Source: Astropecten irregularis (Eukaryota; Echinodermata; Asteroidea; Paxillosida; Astropectinidae). Taken from it: a stretch of 64,000 nucleotides of DNA. Positions 48,233-61,068 of this stretch are shown piece after piece. Where the stretch lies: positions 248,001 to 312,000 of the forward strand of contig OZ020253.1 of NCBI GenBank assembly GCA_963971285.1, read 5' to 3'. Numbering within the stretch: position 1 is the stretch's first letter; each line of letters opens with the position of its first letter. The translations under genes were made by a program, and so were the position numbers. A model generated the notes under the pieces. The model searched no databases. It saw only the letters and a program-made list of their open reading frames with translations, and was not told the origin of the DNA.

Positions 48233-51200
48233 ATGAATTCTAGGGCATACATGCTACTTGAGAAGGAATACCTTCTACTACAGAAAGATCCTGTATGGGT
48301 GAGTGTCGTCTCTTGACTTTGAACTTCCTGACAACTCTTGGACTCATTCACCCAATGAGACCAAGTTTCTGTCTTCATTTGTTGCAGGGAATAGATGCTA
48401 TGCCGATGAGTGACGGTAATTTCTTTGAATGGGTGGCCACCATACAAGGACTCAAGGACACCATCTGGGAAGGTATTGTAATCTTTGAGCGTTTATGAAA
48501 CAGAGGCTCAAGCTCTGTCTAGTCTCAGGCTCGGGCTCCATTTCTAGAAGCATTATTGATTATAAGCAGTTCTGTTGTCGAGATGTTCAGTGCTGACAAG
48601 ATGAGGATTTCAAGCCTGAAGTTTCTCTCCCTAAGCATAGTAAACCCGAATCATGTTTAATGTGTATTTTACTTACCAAGTTCACCATTTTTTGATTCTA
48701 CAGGTGGAGTTTTCACCATCAATCTCAAGTTTGATGAACAGTTCAACAGTGTGCCCCCATCTGTGCATTTTCACACAATACCGTTCCATCCAAATAGTAA
48801 GTACATGCAGAAGAAGACAAAGAGCTTGCAAAGTGGTGATCAAACTTTTGTAAAGTATCTTTGAGGTATACTGAAAATGTCTTGAAAGTATCCTGAAAGT
48901 TTCTTCAAAGTATCTTAAGGTATCTTTAAAGATTGTCAAAGGCATCTTTAAAATATCTTCGAAGTGTATTAAAGGTTTCTTTAGAGTGTCTTTGAGTGTT
49001 TTTAAAGTGTCTTAAAGAAATGCTTAGATTGCCATTTGCCATAATTCAAACACTGCCGTGTTGTATCGTTCTTCCCTTGTAACCTATTGTCTTGTTGTTG
49101 TGTGTTATAGTTGATATGAACACAGGTCGTCCTTGTGTAGACTTCCTAGATGAACACAGTGCATGGAAGGAATCCTACAGTCTACACAGTGTTCTTCTAG
49201 CCATTCAGGTATTGGACACTCAGATAGATCTGATTTCTCACCATTTCATCTCCTGATATTATAAGTATGACAAGTTTGATCAATATTCAATCAAATGCTG
49301 ATTTAAAATGAAATATAATATAGCCCAAAAGCCTGAGGAACCCTTTATAGAAAGTTAACAAGAAGGGGATGGCAGTTTTTAGAGGCATGATGAAAAACGC
49401 CAGAGTGAAATTCTGGGTAGACCCTGCAGAATCAAGTAGGGAATGAAAACCCAATCTGCTTGTGGCCGGGTGGACACGCACCTGAGCTGCAGAGGTGGAA
49501 GGTGAGGACAGAACCACTAAGCCAACCTGACTCTATCAGGAAGGTCACAGTATTAACTGAGAGGTTGTTTTTTCAATGATTGTACCCAGTGTCTGCTGTC
49601 CGACCCTGTCCTACATGATGTTGTCAACCCAGAGGCATGTAACATCCTGAGAGAATCTCCTGAATTATACAGACAGATGGTGCTAGACTGTGTGACGGCC
49701 AGTCAACGAGTTCACGGTGAGAGGCCTTAGTGATAACCATAGACATGTGATTCCCAGTTCCTAAAGGGAGAGAAAGTTTATTATTGGTCTGGTCAAGCCC
49801 AGCTATCGAAAAGCCCGGCCAGTCCTTCAGGCCTGTAACCTGCTTACCATCAATCAAGCCTGGCTTCTGGATACTGTCCATGATCAATGTGGACTCAATC
49901 TGTCAATCAGATTAGTGCCAACTATGATCCAGGACAAAGCAGGGGCTTGAAGTTGATGGTTCAAGGCTAGGGATTATTATTATTATATTATTATTTGGAT
50001 TATAGAAGCCCAAGACCCCTGGCAAAGCCCAGGCCTGGCCTGGCTTTTCAGTGGCTGGGCCCAATCATTATGAATGTTTCTCCCCCTGAAACTAAGTACA
50101 GTTTGTGAGTCTGTGAAAACAAACAGTAATTGGATGAAGTTGTTTGTGGTCTGACTTTCGTTTTGTCCCTGCAGCTGGTCAGAGCTTGCAGACTGAAGAT
50201 GACACCAAGGTGCGATTTGACAGCGGTGAGAAGCAGCCAACGGAACGGCCTAAGTCCTCCTCATCCTCCCAGACCAGACAGGCTAAGATCTCCTTTGATG
50301 ATTACCTGACAACATGGAACGGCATAGCAACTAGCAAGGCCGAGTCCGGCATGAAAAATCCATGTAAGTTTGGAGATGACGCAGTGGCATTAATTAGTTA
50401 TTGATCTGTCAAAGAACATCCTCTTTGAGTGATCCCCCATGTTTTGTTTCTCAGGTTGCAGCATTGCTAATGCTGTGTGTATCTTAAATGACCCTTGGGA
50501 TACTAGCGGTATGTGAGTGATTTCATGGCTTCTGACTGCCAAACAAACAAAGATAATTGACCTAGGGACACCACCAACATAGGGCTGGGTAGCTCAGTTG
50601 GTAAGAGCGCTGGGTACAATATTCTTGAGGTCGCTGGTTCAAATCCCGCTCCATTCAAATTTTCTTTATTCACTTTTCAATGCTTTCTTCTTCTTTTTGG
50701 TTTGTGTGCAGTGTTAGAAGCGATAAAGAATGACCCCAAGTTACAGACGGCCCATTTTGGTCTACCTCTAGAGGAGCTACAACAACACATGAAGAAGCAA
50801 TTGCAGGAGTAAGTATTTGTACTGACGTCAATCACCATAGATATATTAAGCCCCGCCCTATTTGCTTCTGACCAATCATAGCTGTGATTCATTCATGTGC
50901 AAAATGACATACTTGGACAGCATTTTTCATAAAAATCAAATTTAGGCTGCATCCGAATCTGTTTTCTAAGTCTAGGTCTTCGCTCTATTGGAAATACGCA
51001 GAGACATCAAGACAATAGACCTAACCGTAGCTCTGGAAGCACGTTTCGGACACGGACTTAGACACCCTTTTTCAAATCACTGGCCCCTATTATCACACTT
51101 GTTGTGCATCCCTGAGATGTTTTATCCTTCATATTTGGAAGAATTAAGAAAATGACAAGGCATTATGAGATGGCCATGCTTATGAATTCTTAAATAGTCT

Positions 51201-51870
51201 ATAAGAATCTTTCCTTTGTAGCATACCGGTATTTGAAATGAAGTGGACAAGTTTTTGTGGACAAATCATTTAAATAGTCTTTAATGTTTCATTCAACTCA
51301 CCTGGCTGTTCCCTTGACTTCCCCACACCAGGCATAATTCCTTGATGTACGGCAACTTTGTGGCTAAACCGGGCAAGAAGGAGTCTCAGGAGAAGAAGTT
51401 GGATCACATCAATAAGATGCGCAAGATATATCTGCCATCCAGGAAAATAGGTAAAGGAAATATTATGAGACTCCAGAATAGTGATGGAGAAACTTAGGAT
51501 CGTTTAAAGATCAAAAATAAAAGAGAAAAGATTTAAGAAATACTGTGGCTGTTTTTCACTGTTTTTTCAAAACGTGGGCACTGTATGAAACTGAAATTTT
51601 CACAGATGACTGTTACTGTATCTTCCTTGATATTTTTGGTCATGAATCTGTGTTTCTTTGACAAAAACCAAAGTATGATATTACCTTTAAGACCTTGCCT
51701 TATGATTGTAGCTGTTTCTCAATCACTGACTCTGTCACTGTCTTCAATCTACAGCACCACCGCCCTCTACAGCCCAAAGTGAGACAGGTGATCCATGGGA
51801 GAAAGAGGTGGATGACCTCGTAGAGTGGACGGCTAATCTGGATGAGGAGGAGCTACTGGAGGAATATTAA
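48233..51870 (+). CDS. UBE2U: Ubiquitin-conjugating enzyme E2, UBE2U-like (nine coding exons)
   Basis: An E2 enzyme that accepts ubiquitin from E1 as a thioester and passes it on with an E3. Exons: 48233-48298, 48388-48472, 48704-48796, 49111-49208, 49590-49716, 50175-50363, 50712-50808, 51332-51450 and 51755-51870. All have GT-AG borders and the phases join without a stop, giving 329 aa. The UBC fold spans about residues 1-155 with the HPN motif at 79-81 and the catalytic Cys90 in TGRPCVDFLD. The start MNSRAYMLLEKEY and the FHPNIDMNTGRPC spacing follow UBE2U. A tail beyond the UBC fold includes SFDDYLTTWNGIATSKA (196-212), which is also in mammalian UBE2U and distinguishes it from other E2s. 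It ends in an acidic helix (DLVEWTANLDEEELLEEY). The introns carry two SINEs and other repeats. The start is the first in-frame ATG after the upstream ORFs. Confidence 0.93.
48505..48610 (+). repeat. Truncated relative of the GGCTCN-end MITE in UBE2U-like intron 2
   Basis: Carries CAGGCTCGGGCTCC and, further on, GTGCTGACAAGAT, both found in the same order in 8533-8776. The right end is missing. Confidence 0.5.
48845..49020 (+). repeat. Degenerate short-period repeat in UBE2U-like intron 3
   Basis: About 15 diverged copies of a roughly 12 bp word like AAAGTATCTTGA. Spacing is irregular by one or two bases. It is probably an old microsatellite-derived tract. Confidence 0.65.
49300..49535 (-). 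mobile_element. tRNA-derived SINE in UBE2U-like intron 4
   Basis: Read on the minus strand, GTTGGCTTAGTGGTTCTGTC (A-box) near 49525 is followed by a B-box-like GGGTTTTCATTCCC near 49445, then a unique body and AT-rich tail. The spacing of about 75 bases between boxes suggests a long-variable-arm (Leu/Ser-type) tRNA ancestor. It belongs to a different family from 44061 and 50577. Confidence 0.65.
50577..50662 (+). mobile_element. tRNA-derived SINE in UBE2U-like intron 6
   Basis: ACATAGGGCTGGG leads into the A-box TAGCTCAGTTGGTAAGAGCG and, 30 bases on, the B-box GGTTCAAATCCC. A tRNA cloverleaf cannot close because the 5' and 3' acceptor strands do not pair. Same family as 44061-44155 (minus) and 28828-28875. 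Confidence 0.8.
51504..51690. mobile_element. TTAA-bounded MITE (copy 2) in UBE2U-like intron 8
   Basis: From about 51540 to 51690 it matches 10730-10879 closely, including GATGACTGTTACTGTATC and the right TIR with ACCAAAGTATGATATTACCT. TTAA bounds it at 51504-51507 and 51687-51690. It is about half the length of copy 1, consistent with an internal deletion. Confidence 0.75.
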
Positions 51871-52900
51871 GAGAGTCCAATCTGGTTCAGGCAATCAGGG
51901 ATGGCTGGTGGATGGTTGGTGGATGATGGAGGGATAGATAAAGACAGGAAAGAAGGACTTGAGATGAGGCAGGCCTTTCATGATGGATTGTCCAGGTCCT
52001 TTTATTCAAGTGTTTTCTTTCTTTCTTTTCTTGCTTTGAAATGCAAAGATTTTCAGCTTTTTTTTCATCAGATCTGAGTCCTAGGCAGGTTCTCAATGGC
52101 TTTATCAGCCTGTGAATGATGTTGAGCAATCTCAGAGCTCTGATCCCGTGGGTAGGCAGTGATGATGAGGCAGTGGTAGTTGATATCGGATATTGTAGCC
52201 TCAAGAACCCTCTTCAAAGAGAGTCAAGCAATTTGGTCTTGGGGGAACTGAGGAGGATCTAAGATGAACAAAACCCCTCAAACTGAATCCTGGAATTGCG
52301 TCATTAGCTGCCAGTGCTTGAATCCTGAACATTGAGTCAAGACTATGTAGGATGTTGACATCCAGTCAGCCCCTAGCTCCCCAAAGTCAGACTCGGGCAA
52401 TTTGCTTCTTTTTGTGCGAGATCACATTCCCAGAAACGTCCTGTCTGTGAATTCAAACATCTCTTTCAGTTTTTTTTCTCCCATCTGTGAAAAATGAGCC
52501 AGTATGGACTTCCAACCAAAAAATTCAATTCCTGGGAAAAGCACTTACTCGCTCAGCTTGATCCTGTTACTGTGCAAGGTTGTGTCAAGAGTCTTGGAGT
52601 GAATTTCCATGGCCTTGTAGAGAGGCAGTGTAGAAATGCGACACTCTATAAGAGAAAAAACAACAGGAAATCAAGTTTTCTATATCAAACAAAAGCTGCA
52701 GCTTTACAAGTATCAGTCTTGGGAAATACTGAGAGGATATGTGTCCAATCTCTTTTGCATTTTATTTTATTTTTAAAATCTTGTGTCATTTACGTAGCTG
52801 AATATGTAAATAAACGTGTAAAGAATTGTTCAGGAAAGAAATACTGTATTAAATAATATGTCCTGAGACATTGAATTGTATATAATAAACGTGAATTTAT
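51871..52900 (+). other. Presumed 3' UTR of the UBE2U-like gene with two AATAAA signals
   Basis: Downstream of the TAA stop (51868-51870) the first canonical AATAAA hexamers in a good context are at 52809-52814 and 52884-52889. A 120-codon frame inside (52494-52856) has no recognisable domain and runs through the first polyadenylation signal, so I treat it as chance. Confidence 0.5.
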
Positions 52901-53164
52901 CTTTCAGAATGACTTGAATCCCTTGTAATTTTGATTATGAACGTTGGTAGTGTACTAATGTGGCTATTTTTCAAGTTCAGAATGGGGGAAGGGGACGTGG
53001 ATTGCATTGGTTCTATAAGGCTACTAGTGATATTATTTGGTGAATTTATATTTGGTTTGGATAGGTATCTAGCTTCGTGTTGAAAATTCAATTAGGACTA
53101 CCAATTTCAAGATATTGTTTGTGGGCCAAATAAAATAAAGAAAGAACGAATTTAAGGTTATAAA

Positions 53165-53290
53165 CTAGTGCTGCAAACTGCTTATCAGACAAAATAATGA
53201 CATGAAATATGTAAAATGCTTGTGTTGGGATCGATCGTTTAGAGTCTTGCAGGATCTTTCTTTAAGCCTTTGAGAAATATCCTGCTTGGA
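53165..53290 (+). repeat. Dispersed repeat family, copy C
   Basis: CTGCAAACTGCTTATCAG, ATGACATGAAATATG, GCAGGATCTTTCTT and a GAGAAATATCCT block occur in the same order as at 24391 and 28965. It is the best-preserved 3' half of the family in this window. Confidence 0.6.
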
Positions 53291-56200
53291 TCAAAACACT
53301 AAGCAAAACACATACAACTGTTTACTTATACCAAGGAACTTGGGATAAAATCACCTTTATTAAAAAGCACTTCGATTTAAAAGCCTTGGTAGACATTAAC
53401 TGTTAAATATTGCTTTCAATAACTGATCTCAGACTGGATGTGTCCGGCCAAGCTATCAAAAATGAAAAGTTATTACTTTCACCTTTAACTGAGGATTTCA
53501 ATTGAATTCTTGGTTTCCCATATAATGACAGCCCGTGGGAGACATTGCACAATATTACAATATGAAAGTGCGTCCATTAATGTTGAAGGGCATTGTTGAT
53601 TGCAATTCCCCCGCCCATCAGAATAGGAAACACCCCGCCCACACAGTGCAGCTTTAAACTCCCAGACTTCCACACTACGCGGAGATGAGTCCCCTAAGGG
53701 GGTTACATAAGGGGCTAGACCCGCGGGTGCTAAACGCCGACATGTTTCCGATGGGGTTTCCGATGAGCGTGTCTATCTGTAGGTGGGGGAGAGGATGGCG
53801 TAGGTGATGCATAAGAAATATCATAGCCGTCTATACAAGAAACTATCAATCGTCGCTTCCTTGTTTCCAGAAAGAAATTCTCCAATTAATTAAACATGCA
53901 TGAATGGTGTATGTGTTCTGTACACGTCTCTATGAATCTTGGTATAGCGCTGATCCTAGCGTGGGTGCACGTGTAGGCGTATGGTCTCAGAATGTGTCTT
54001 TAAGCACGGGGAATTGTTATTGTAAGATGTATGCAATATTGAGCAAGTTTCATCTGTGACACTGCTTTGAATTAATAAATGGTTGATAACTTTTTCAAGG
54101 ATTCTCAAATACAGCACGCCCCAAACATTCATTTGGAAATTAATTCAATAGTGTAAAGACTTTTAAGGCTCTTCATCGATCCTACACAAACATCACACAC
54201 CTACATATGCATTTGCAATTTATCAATCTCCGAATTTAAAACAGCCTTGAGACATTATTTCCCGGTTATTCACTTCAGAACTACAGTCAACGTTTTTCAT
54301 GTGATGTATGATTTTTTTTATGTAACATTGTTCTGCGCCTTGAGCGTCGATCACGTGTGTGACGGATTTCGGCGCGTTATAAATTCTCATTTTACTCACG
54401 GTGAGAAATGACCGTCGGTGTAGCTATAATGACTCCCTATTATTCGAAATTTATCGAACCAGTGAACTCTCACATCGGTTCATGAACAGTGATTCAATTC
54501 GTAATCTCCACATCTAGCTCCAGTCCATATTCAGTGTGATATTAAAGTTTGTCATGCTATGCATGGTCAACGGCAGAATTTCAATCTTGACAGCTACCGA
54601 ATTCACCTATTAATTGTGTATCAGGTTGGATGATGACGAAACTAGCTGACCTGACGTAGCGGTAAGTATGTCTTGCGCGGAATCATCATTTATAATTTAT
54701 AATAATGAACAATTCATCACTATGACGGGGTTCTGTAGACGTATTATTCAGTTATAAGGTACATAGGCCTTTCACAAATTATAAATAATCATTATAAGTA
54801 TACGGTATACTTTTTAATTTGCATATTGGGAGACATGTTAGCCTCTGAAAGTGAACATTCAGGAGACAATAGAAGAAATTCCAACTGCATCGAAAATTCA
54901 TCATAAAATGTACTGTGGTCTAACTATATATAACTATAACCAATCCAAAGGTAAATGGAAAGACTTTTTAAATAAATCAAGCAAGTTTTCTTTGCCAGTA
55001 GTTCATAATAATTATTGGGCTAAAGAGGGCGCTACGCAGTATTAGGGGAACCAGTCGGAGACAAATCCCACGAATGTCTCGTGTTAGATGTGTTGCAAGT
55101 GTTTGGCGAAAGAATGGGGATAACATTCTCGAAAAAACTAATTTGTGCATCTTTACTAATTTTATTTAAACGGACTTAATTTTGTTTGGCTGGTTAACGG
55201 CCTCATTTTATTATCATTTAGAACCTCTCAATTAAACTGTTCCTATATATCTCATTTAAAACTATTATTTAAAAAACCTGAAACACAAGAAAAAATTGTA
55301 ACAAATGTTTGTGTAAAAACACCGATGAAACAAAATATTTGGTATGTACAATATATATCCTTTATATCCTTCCATAATAAGAGTTGTTGACAAAGGCAGG
55401 GTAGTTTATTGTGAATAGACGGACATCTTTGACATTATTTTTACTCCTCTGACGTCATGGTTATAATCAGGCATGCATTTGATAAACATCGCCGTAGAGT
55501 AAAGTGGAAAGACATATTATTTATCCCTTGCTTTGTCGAAACGAAAAAGATGAAATAAAATAACATGACAGACTGCATCTATATTGAAGTGAATTCGCTG
55601 CCTACTAGCGCCAATGCTCATTTCCTCAGTATATTTGGAGAAATAATATCGCAGATGAATAAATCTAAGTCCACTTGGAGATGTTTGTTTACTTAGTCGC
55701 AGAATGCAAGACCATGCAATTTCCTATTTTAAGAAAAATAATTCATTTCGGAAGATTTCCAAGTAATTTCTCTCGGTGGGTTGAAATACTGTCTTCAGGT
55801 AAAATGATTACACTCTGCCATGGGCTGAAGTGGGCTCCAGTGAAAAAAATGACAAACAAGAAATTGGTTTTGAATATAATATTACTTGAGAGATGTTAAT
55901 TACCAAGGGGCTGGGCTGGGAGTTGCGGGAAAGTACGCGGGTTCTAGCGGGCGGGAAGGGGGTACCGCACGGGGCTGCTTCGGGTAGGGAATCAGGCCGA
56001 GTACGGTAACAGAACCTTGTATGTATCTCATTTCTGTTCGTGGAATAAGCCCAAGGTTGCTCATCACCTAGTTTTCACACGTTTCTTCACACTCGAGTGG
56101 TTTTTTCACTGGAGATTCTCTCCAGGAAAACTAATTACTATCCTCAGTCTCCTCCATGGACGCAATGAACCGATACTTCTAAGAATGACGTCACAAGCAA

Positions 56201-59200
56201 TCCAGTATATTATTTAAAGGGTTATTGCAAAATGCATGCTGACTGACTCAACTGAAGATTAAATGAATATAATATGTACAGGATCGTTTCAAGTGTCGAT
56301 GAAAATCGTTGACCCAAGATAAAAAGTACTATTTACAAGATCACTGCCGAGTGGAAATTTGCTTGACTAAAAGGATTTGTTTTAAAAATTAAAGTGCGAA
56401 TTTAAGTCAAGCGAAGCCCCGAAAGCTGGTTATCTTTCAAATCATAAAAATAATCTAACAAGTACAAAAACTGTATAATAGCTTTTAAAATTACAATTAT
56501 AAGGGTTTTGCGTGCTCACTATAATATGCGCTAATGCATCAAGGGCTAACTTACCGGAAAACTGAAGACGAACAGCCTCCACAGGTGCGAAGATAAGCCG
56601 TGCATCGTGGACGTGTATAGCTACATTGTGTAGGGTAAAACACATCAAGAAAAATTGATGTACATTAATATTTCTTAAATGGGTGACGTGAAAATAATGA
56701 ATGATTAAACGGACGTAGAGGGTGATTCAAAGCCAAAGTGTCAACACACGGAAAGATGCACAGTATAATAATGAAAACGTATCCTGATGATGACCAGAGC
56801 AGGCTTGTCGAAACGTTGAGACCTCCCCAAGTGCGAACGAAATAGAAGTGCGAAAGTACGATTGATTCTTACATGGTGTTTCCACGAGCGTGTGAGATGT
56901 CGTTTGCTTAACAAGGCAAGCAATGATCATTGTTTCATTTTTGCTACCGACGAACTTTGATCCAAGCTTGTACCTTCTATGTCTTTATAAGTGTACATTT
57001 GAGTTAATTGCTCCTTACAAACTGCGTCTTACATTAATTCTATTTTAATTATTTCCATAGCGTGGCCCCTTAAACCTCCGTAGAAGGGCTACAATGACCG
57101 GACGAATCAGGCATGCCATTTAAAAAGAACTACGCCTCGATGCACTGTCTTCAAAATGTCAAACATTGCTTCATTATTAAATCAACCACTAATGGGAAAA
57201 ATATAATAAAATAATTTTCCCTTTTCTTTCTTGTCAAGTAATTATTTTCGATCGTTAACCGTTAAAAACAAAGTAGCATGGACGGGGAATATTTTTCTTT
57301 CGCCATTCTGGGTATTTTCGCATTCAAACTCATTTGAAAAAAAAAAAAAATGAAGAAATGGAAAAAAGATTGGTTGGGTCGGTAGATAAAACTGTGGCCA
57401 TCAGACAGGGAATGCAAAAATGCTCAAGCCTGCGTAGTAACTATAGTACGAGTGGGTAACTTTGAGTTACTTTAAGATGCACGCGCAGCGCCATTAAGTT
57501 CTCCAGAATTGTCTCAGGTTTCACGTGCAAACATAAAGGACGGCATCCAAGTGCCATATATCGATGTAAAATGCTATTTTCGCTGCAATTTGGAGCAACT
57601 TCCCATCTATATTTTGCTTATTCGGGTGTCAAATTTTACACTTATGCACATCTCATTATCAACTACCTGATTTTCTTTAAAGAAATCCTTCACAGTTTCT
57701 TTCACAGCTGTGGCCGACTCCATGAAAGACTAAAGATATAACTTTGAGTTGTCAATATCACCATGGTGATTTGTATTGTGACATCACACTTTGCCTAGCA
57801 GTCCAAATCGATCCACATTTAAGATTGATCTTAGTGCTTGGTGAAATTGACCTTACAATCGCTATACATGTATAATCATCTATTGCAGCAAAAGATGAAG
57901 GTTTGGTTTACTAAGGAAGAGCACATTCTGCCTGTCCCTTGTCATCGATTATGAAACATGTTGGCGACATTATGATGATTAGAAACCGTGGGTTGTGCGC
58001 ACATAATCTTCTCTGCCGTACATAATTACATGACAATGTCTTATCTCAGTAAAAGACCATCTTGATTCTTCCATGTATGGGTGAGGGATTGTGAGTGCAA
58101 ACTGGTTTATGTCTTCTGCATTACTAGGCAGAGTAATCCAATATTACAGGCTAGCTGCTCTGAAATCTGCTGAACCAAAATCGCGATATCACGCTCACAA
58201 AATTTATCTGCATTGAATTGTATAGCTCAGTCATATTACTTGGATATCAAGTCTTTCTATATGTCAGGTATACTGAAATATTATAATATGAATGGTAGCC
58301 TAGCAAAATATAGGACTACACATATCTTGAGCATGAGCGTACTTAACCTATTTGAATAACCAGTATTAAAAGAAACTTAATCACATACTTACTTCGTGGT
58401 ATAACCATGTGGATAATTAGTTGTCTTTGATTATTGGCAATTCGATTATGATTCAATTACACTCTGATTCCATAATCCATATGGGCTCTTAAAATTGATT
58501 CACGCTAAGATCTATAGCCTACGTTAATTGCTTCAACTATTGTAACGGTTCTGACCTAGACATCAACTACTCGGAGAAAAAGACACTCGGACGCCACTAG
58601 CAACGCGCAATTGGAGTCCAATTAGCCCCGAAACTCCCGCCCTTTTACGGCTTAATAAGCGTGCTTCAGTTTAAGGATCTTCAGATTGTAAGTAAGATGT
58701 AGAGTGGGACAGTGCGTGCAAATTGCAATGGATGACCATGACCGTGACCTTATACCTGACAATCTCACGCCTGTACGGCCTTCTAATTGGCGACTTGTGC
58801 CAAATTCCAATCTTGCTGCACTAAGCATGCCGTACTCAATCACTAGTTAAATAGAACGGCTAGCTAGCACCATGCATGTATATATAAAGAACATTAAAAA
58901 CTGAGTTTCTGCTGAAATGTCACGCATTTGGCCGTCCATACCAACCAGTAGGCGTTTACCAAATCCGTTGGTTCTTAATTGGTGTACATACACGTGCGAA
59001 CTGATGACACAAGGACCACGTGACACTCACAAACAGCGCCAGACGTGTCAGTAAATTGCAAGCATGGTTCAAATGTGACAAATTTAATGTAATTTCCCAA
59101 TGCAAATTAGTTAAAAAAGATTTGTCTTCAAAATGTCTATTCCCCAGCTGCACTACGAAACGGTTCGAATAGGTTAACTCGTGAAACGTGTGTCAATAAT

Positions 59201-59821
59201 CTGGATGTTCACTTCGTACGTAATACCTATGAGGATGTTTGGAAGGTCCTTTGTTCTATGTCCAGCCCCTAAAATTTGAGGAAAAAAAGCGCAAGTAAAT
59301 TAGTAATGGTTGACCGAGGGGAAAAATCAAGATGAACACAACGCGGCCTCTAGGGAGGCATATACCTTTAAGAATTCTCCTTTAAATCTATTCAGCGCTA
59401 TAAAGCGAAACCAGTACACAGAGGCCAAATCTATTACATATGTTATTATCCTCAAAAATAGAGAATTGCGAATCAATTCCACACAAGGTCAAAGGAATCA
59501 AGCCCGTTATACAATTCTGCCATTTCTATGAAATGATTATCATAATTATCTTTGGCCGTGAAGATTTCCCGTACGATGGACGGGAGGCATGCATGGCAGG
59601 TATTATGGATATCACATCACATGCGGGTTTTACCATATACCTAGTTCCATGGTCTTACCATATAATTCTAGTGTGTGAATGTGCTGGTATACAGTATCGC
59701 CCAGCAAACACAATGTAGGTTATTTACCAGTCAAATTCTAGTCTCTCTCTTTTCATTTTGTTTTAAAACCACAACCGACCTTGAGACAATTATTGTCTGC
59801 TAAAACAGCTGTGGACGTGGG

Positions 59822-59915
59822 CTTAAAGGTATAATGCATGATTGGTAAAGGTCACAGAACAGCACTCACACTTTGTCTGATTCAGCATGTACATGAAATG
59901 ATAAACCTGTGAAAA
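59822..59915 (+). repeat. Dispersed repeat, partner of 46855-46965
   Basis: Same ordered blocks as 46855-46965, starting GGTATAATGCATGATTGG. A following stretch to about 60100 may also belong to the family but has no second copy here to test. Confidence 0.55.
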
Positions 59916-60717
59916 TATGAGCTCAATCGAACATCCGAGTCATGAGAAAATAGCGAAAACTCGACTCAATTGTTCTCATAAAACATAAAGAATGATTTTG
60001 ATCTTACCCCGAGATCAAAACTGTTTTCGGTCTTTGTTTTACTAATTTCTGGATAAAGTACACCATTTCGGGCGGAAATATTTTAACGATATGTTTCTAC
60101 CAGCACCATGCATCTTCATACCCTGAAAGTTATACGTAAATCTGTGAACATTTGTATTATTTCGGTATGGGTATGTTACCAATCCTGTACTGTTTCTTTA
60201 ATGGCAGAATATTTATTCTCCTTACGGTCTTATATGATCCTACGTTTATTATTAAGAAGAATACAATATAGATTTTACTTTGTTTATATTTTGAATATCG
60301 TAGTGAACGAATGCATGTTATTTCAGGTACAAACCTGAACTAGGCTAAGTGGCTTCGATCGTGTCGGCTTTCCATTTCAAAGAAGTAACAGCTAAGATAT
60401 AAATAGATGTGACACCGTCACGCCCATTGCACAAGCCTTTCACGGAAGCCTGTAAATGTTAAATGCATTCAGTGTGATAAGTGTAATGACTCTTGAATTC
60501 ATACCAACAGAGGGCGCTACATGGGTATGCAAAGTGTGAAAGCCTGCAAGCCTGGTATAGGCCATAGATATGAAAGGTATACCACATCTGCTTGAATTAT
60601 TGCGCCATTTTTTCTAAGCCCGACTCGGGCTTGGGCTTCTCCGTCATAGAAAGGCTTGGAATTCCGGACCGCGCATAAGAAAGCCGTAACATAAAGCCTA
60701 TAATTTAAGTAGGCTAC

Positions 60718-60851
60718 CAGGGCCGAACTCATCGTAACTTACAATCCATCGCATGGCTTATGATACATTGCAGCCATACGAAGCATACGATGGCTTATCT
60801 TCGTAACTCGAGTTACGATCGATCGTAGGGCTTCGTGAAATCGACCTCTAG
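60718..60851. repeat. Palindromic patch, possible Harbinger-type MITE remnant
   Basis: It starts CAGGGCCGAACTCATCG and ends with CTTCGTGAAATCGACCT, a loose inverse of that start and reminiscent of the ends of 37479-38405. Inside are a perfect 18 bp palindrome (60801-60818, centre CTCGAG) and ACGATCGATCGT (60814-60825). The match between the ends is only moderate. Confidence 0.4.
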
Positions 60852-61068
60852 GCTGTTAAATCAAGAGAAAGAACCGAAGCCGTGTCGGCGCTGTAAAAGG
60901 GCTGTAACGTCTTAGCCTATTTTTGCAGTGTGACCATGACACCTCTATCTCTAGTAGAGCGTAAGAATTAGATTGCTTCAATTGGCGACCTATCGTTCCG
61001 CTGGACAACCTATAAGTACTAGTACTAGCCTGCTAGCTTTGTACCACCACACACATGCAAACACACTC

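Larger units (their letters stand above)
52901..61068. other. Non-coding block
   Basis: No gene is recognised in about 8 kb. It includes a dispersed repeat copy (53165-53290), a CTCF-like site (60504-60518), a repeat shared with the FBXL12-like intron (59822-59915) and a palindrome-rich, Harbinger-end-like patch (60718-60851). The short frames here show no domains. Confidence 0.45.

Noticed and set aside
50577-50662. Functional tRNA gene
   Set aside because: A- and B-boxes are good, but the acceptor strands do not pair and related copies exist, so it is a SINE.
52494-52856. 120-codon plus-strand frame downstream of the UBE2U-like gene
   Set aside because: It lies in the presumed 3' UTR, runs through an AATAAA signal and has no recognisable domain.
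56730-56930. Retroelement-tail-like sequence (GATGATGACCAGAGC then GTCGAAACGTTGAG)
   Set aside because: Reminiscent of 3' ends of some retroelements, but there is no coding region or second copy in the window to support a call.
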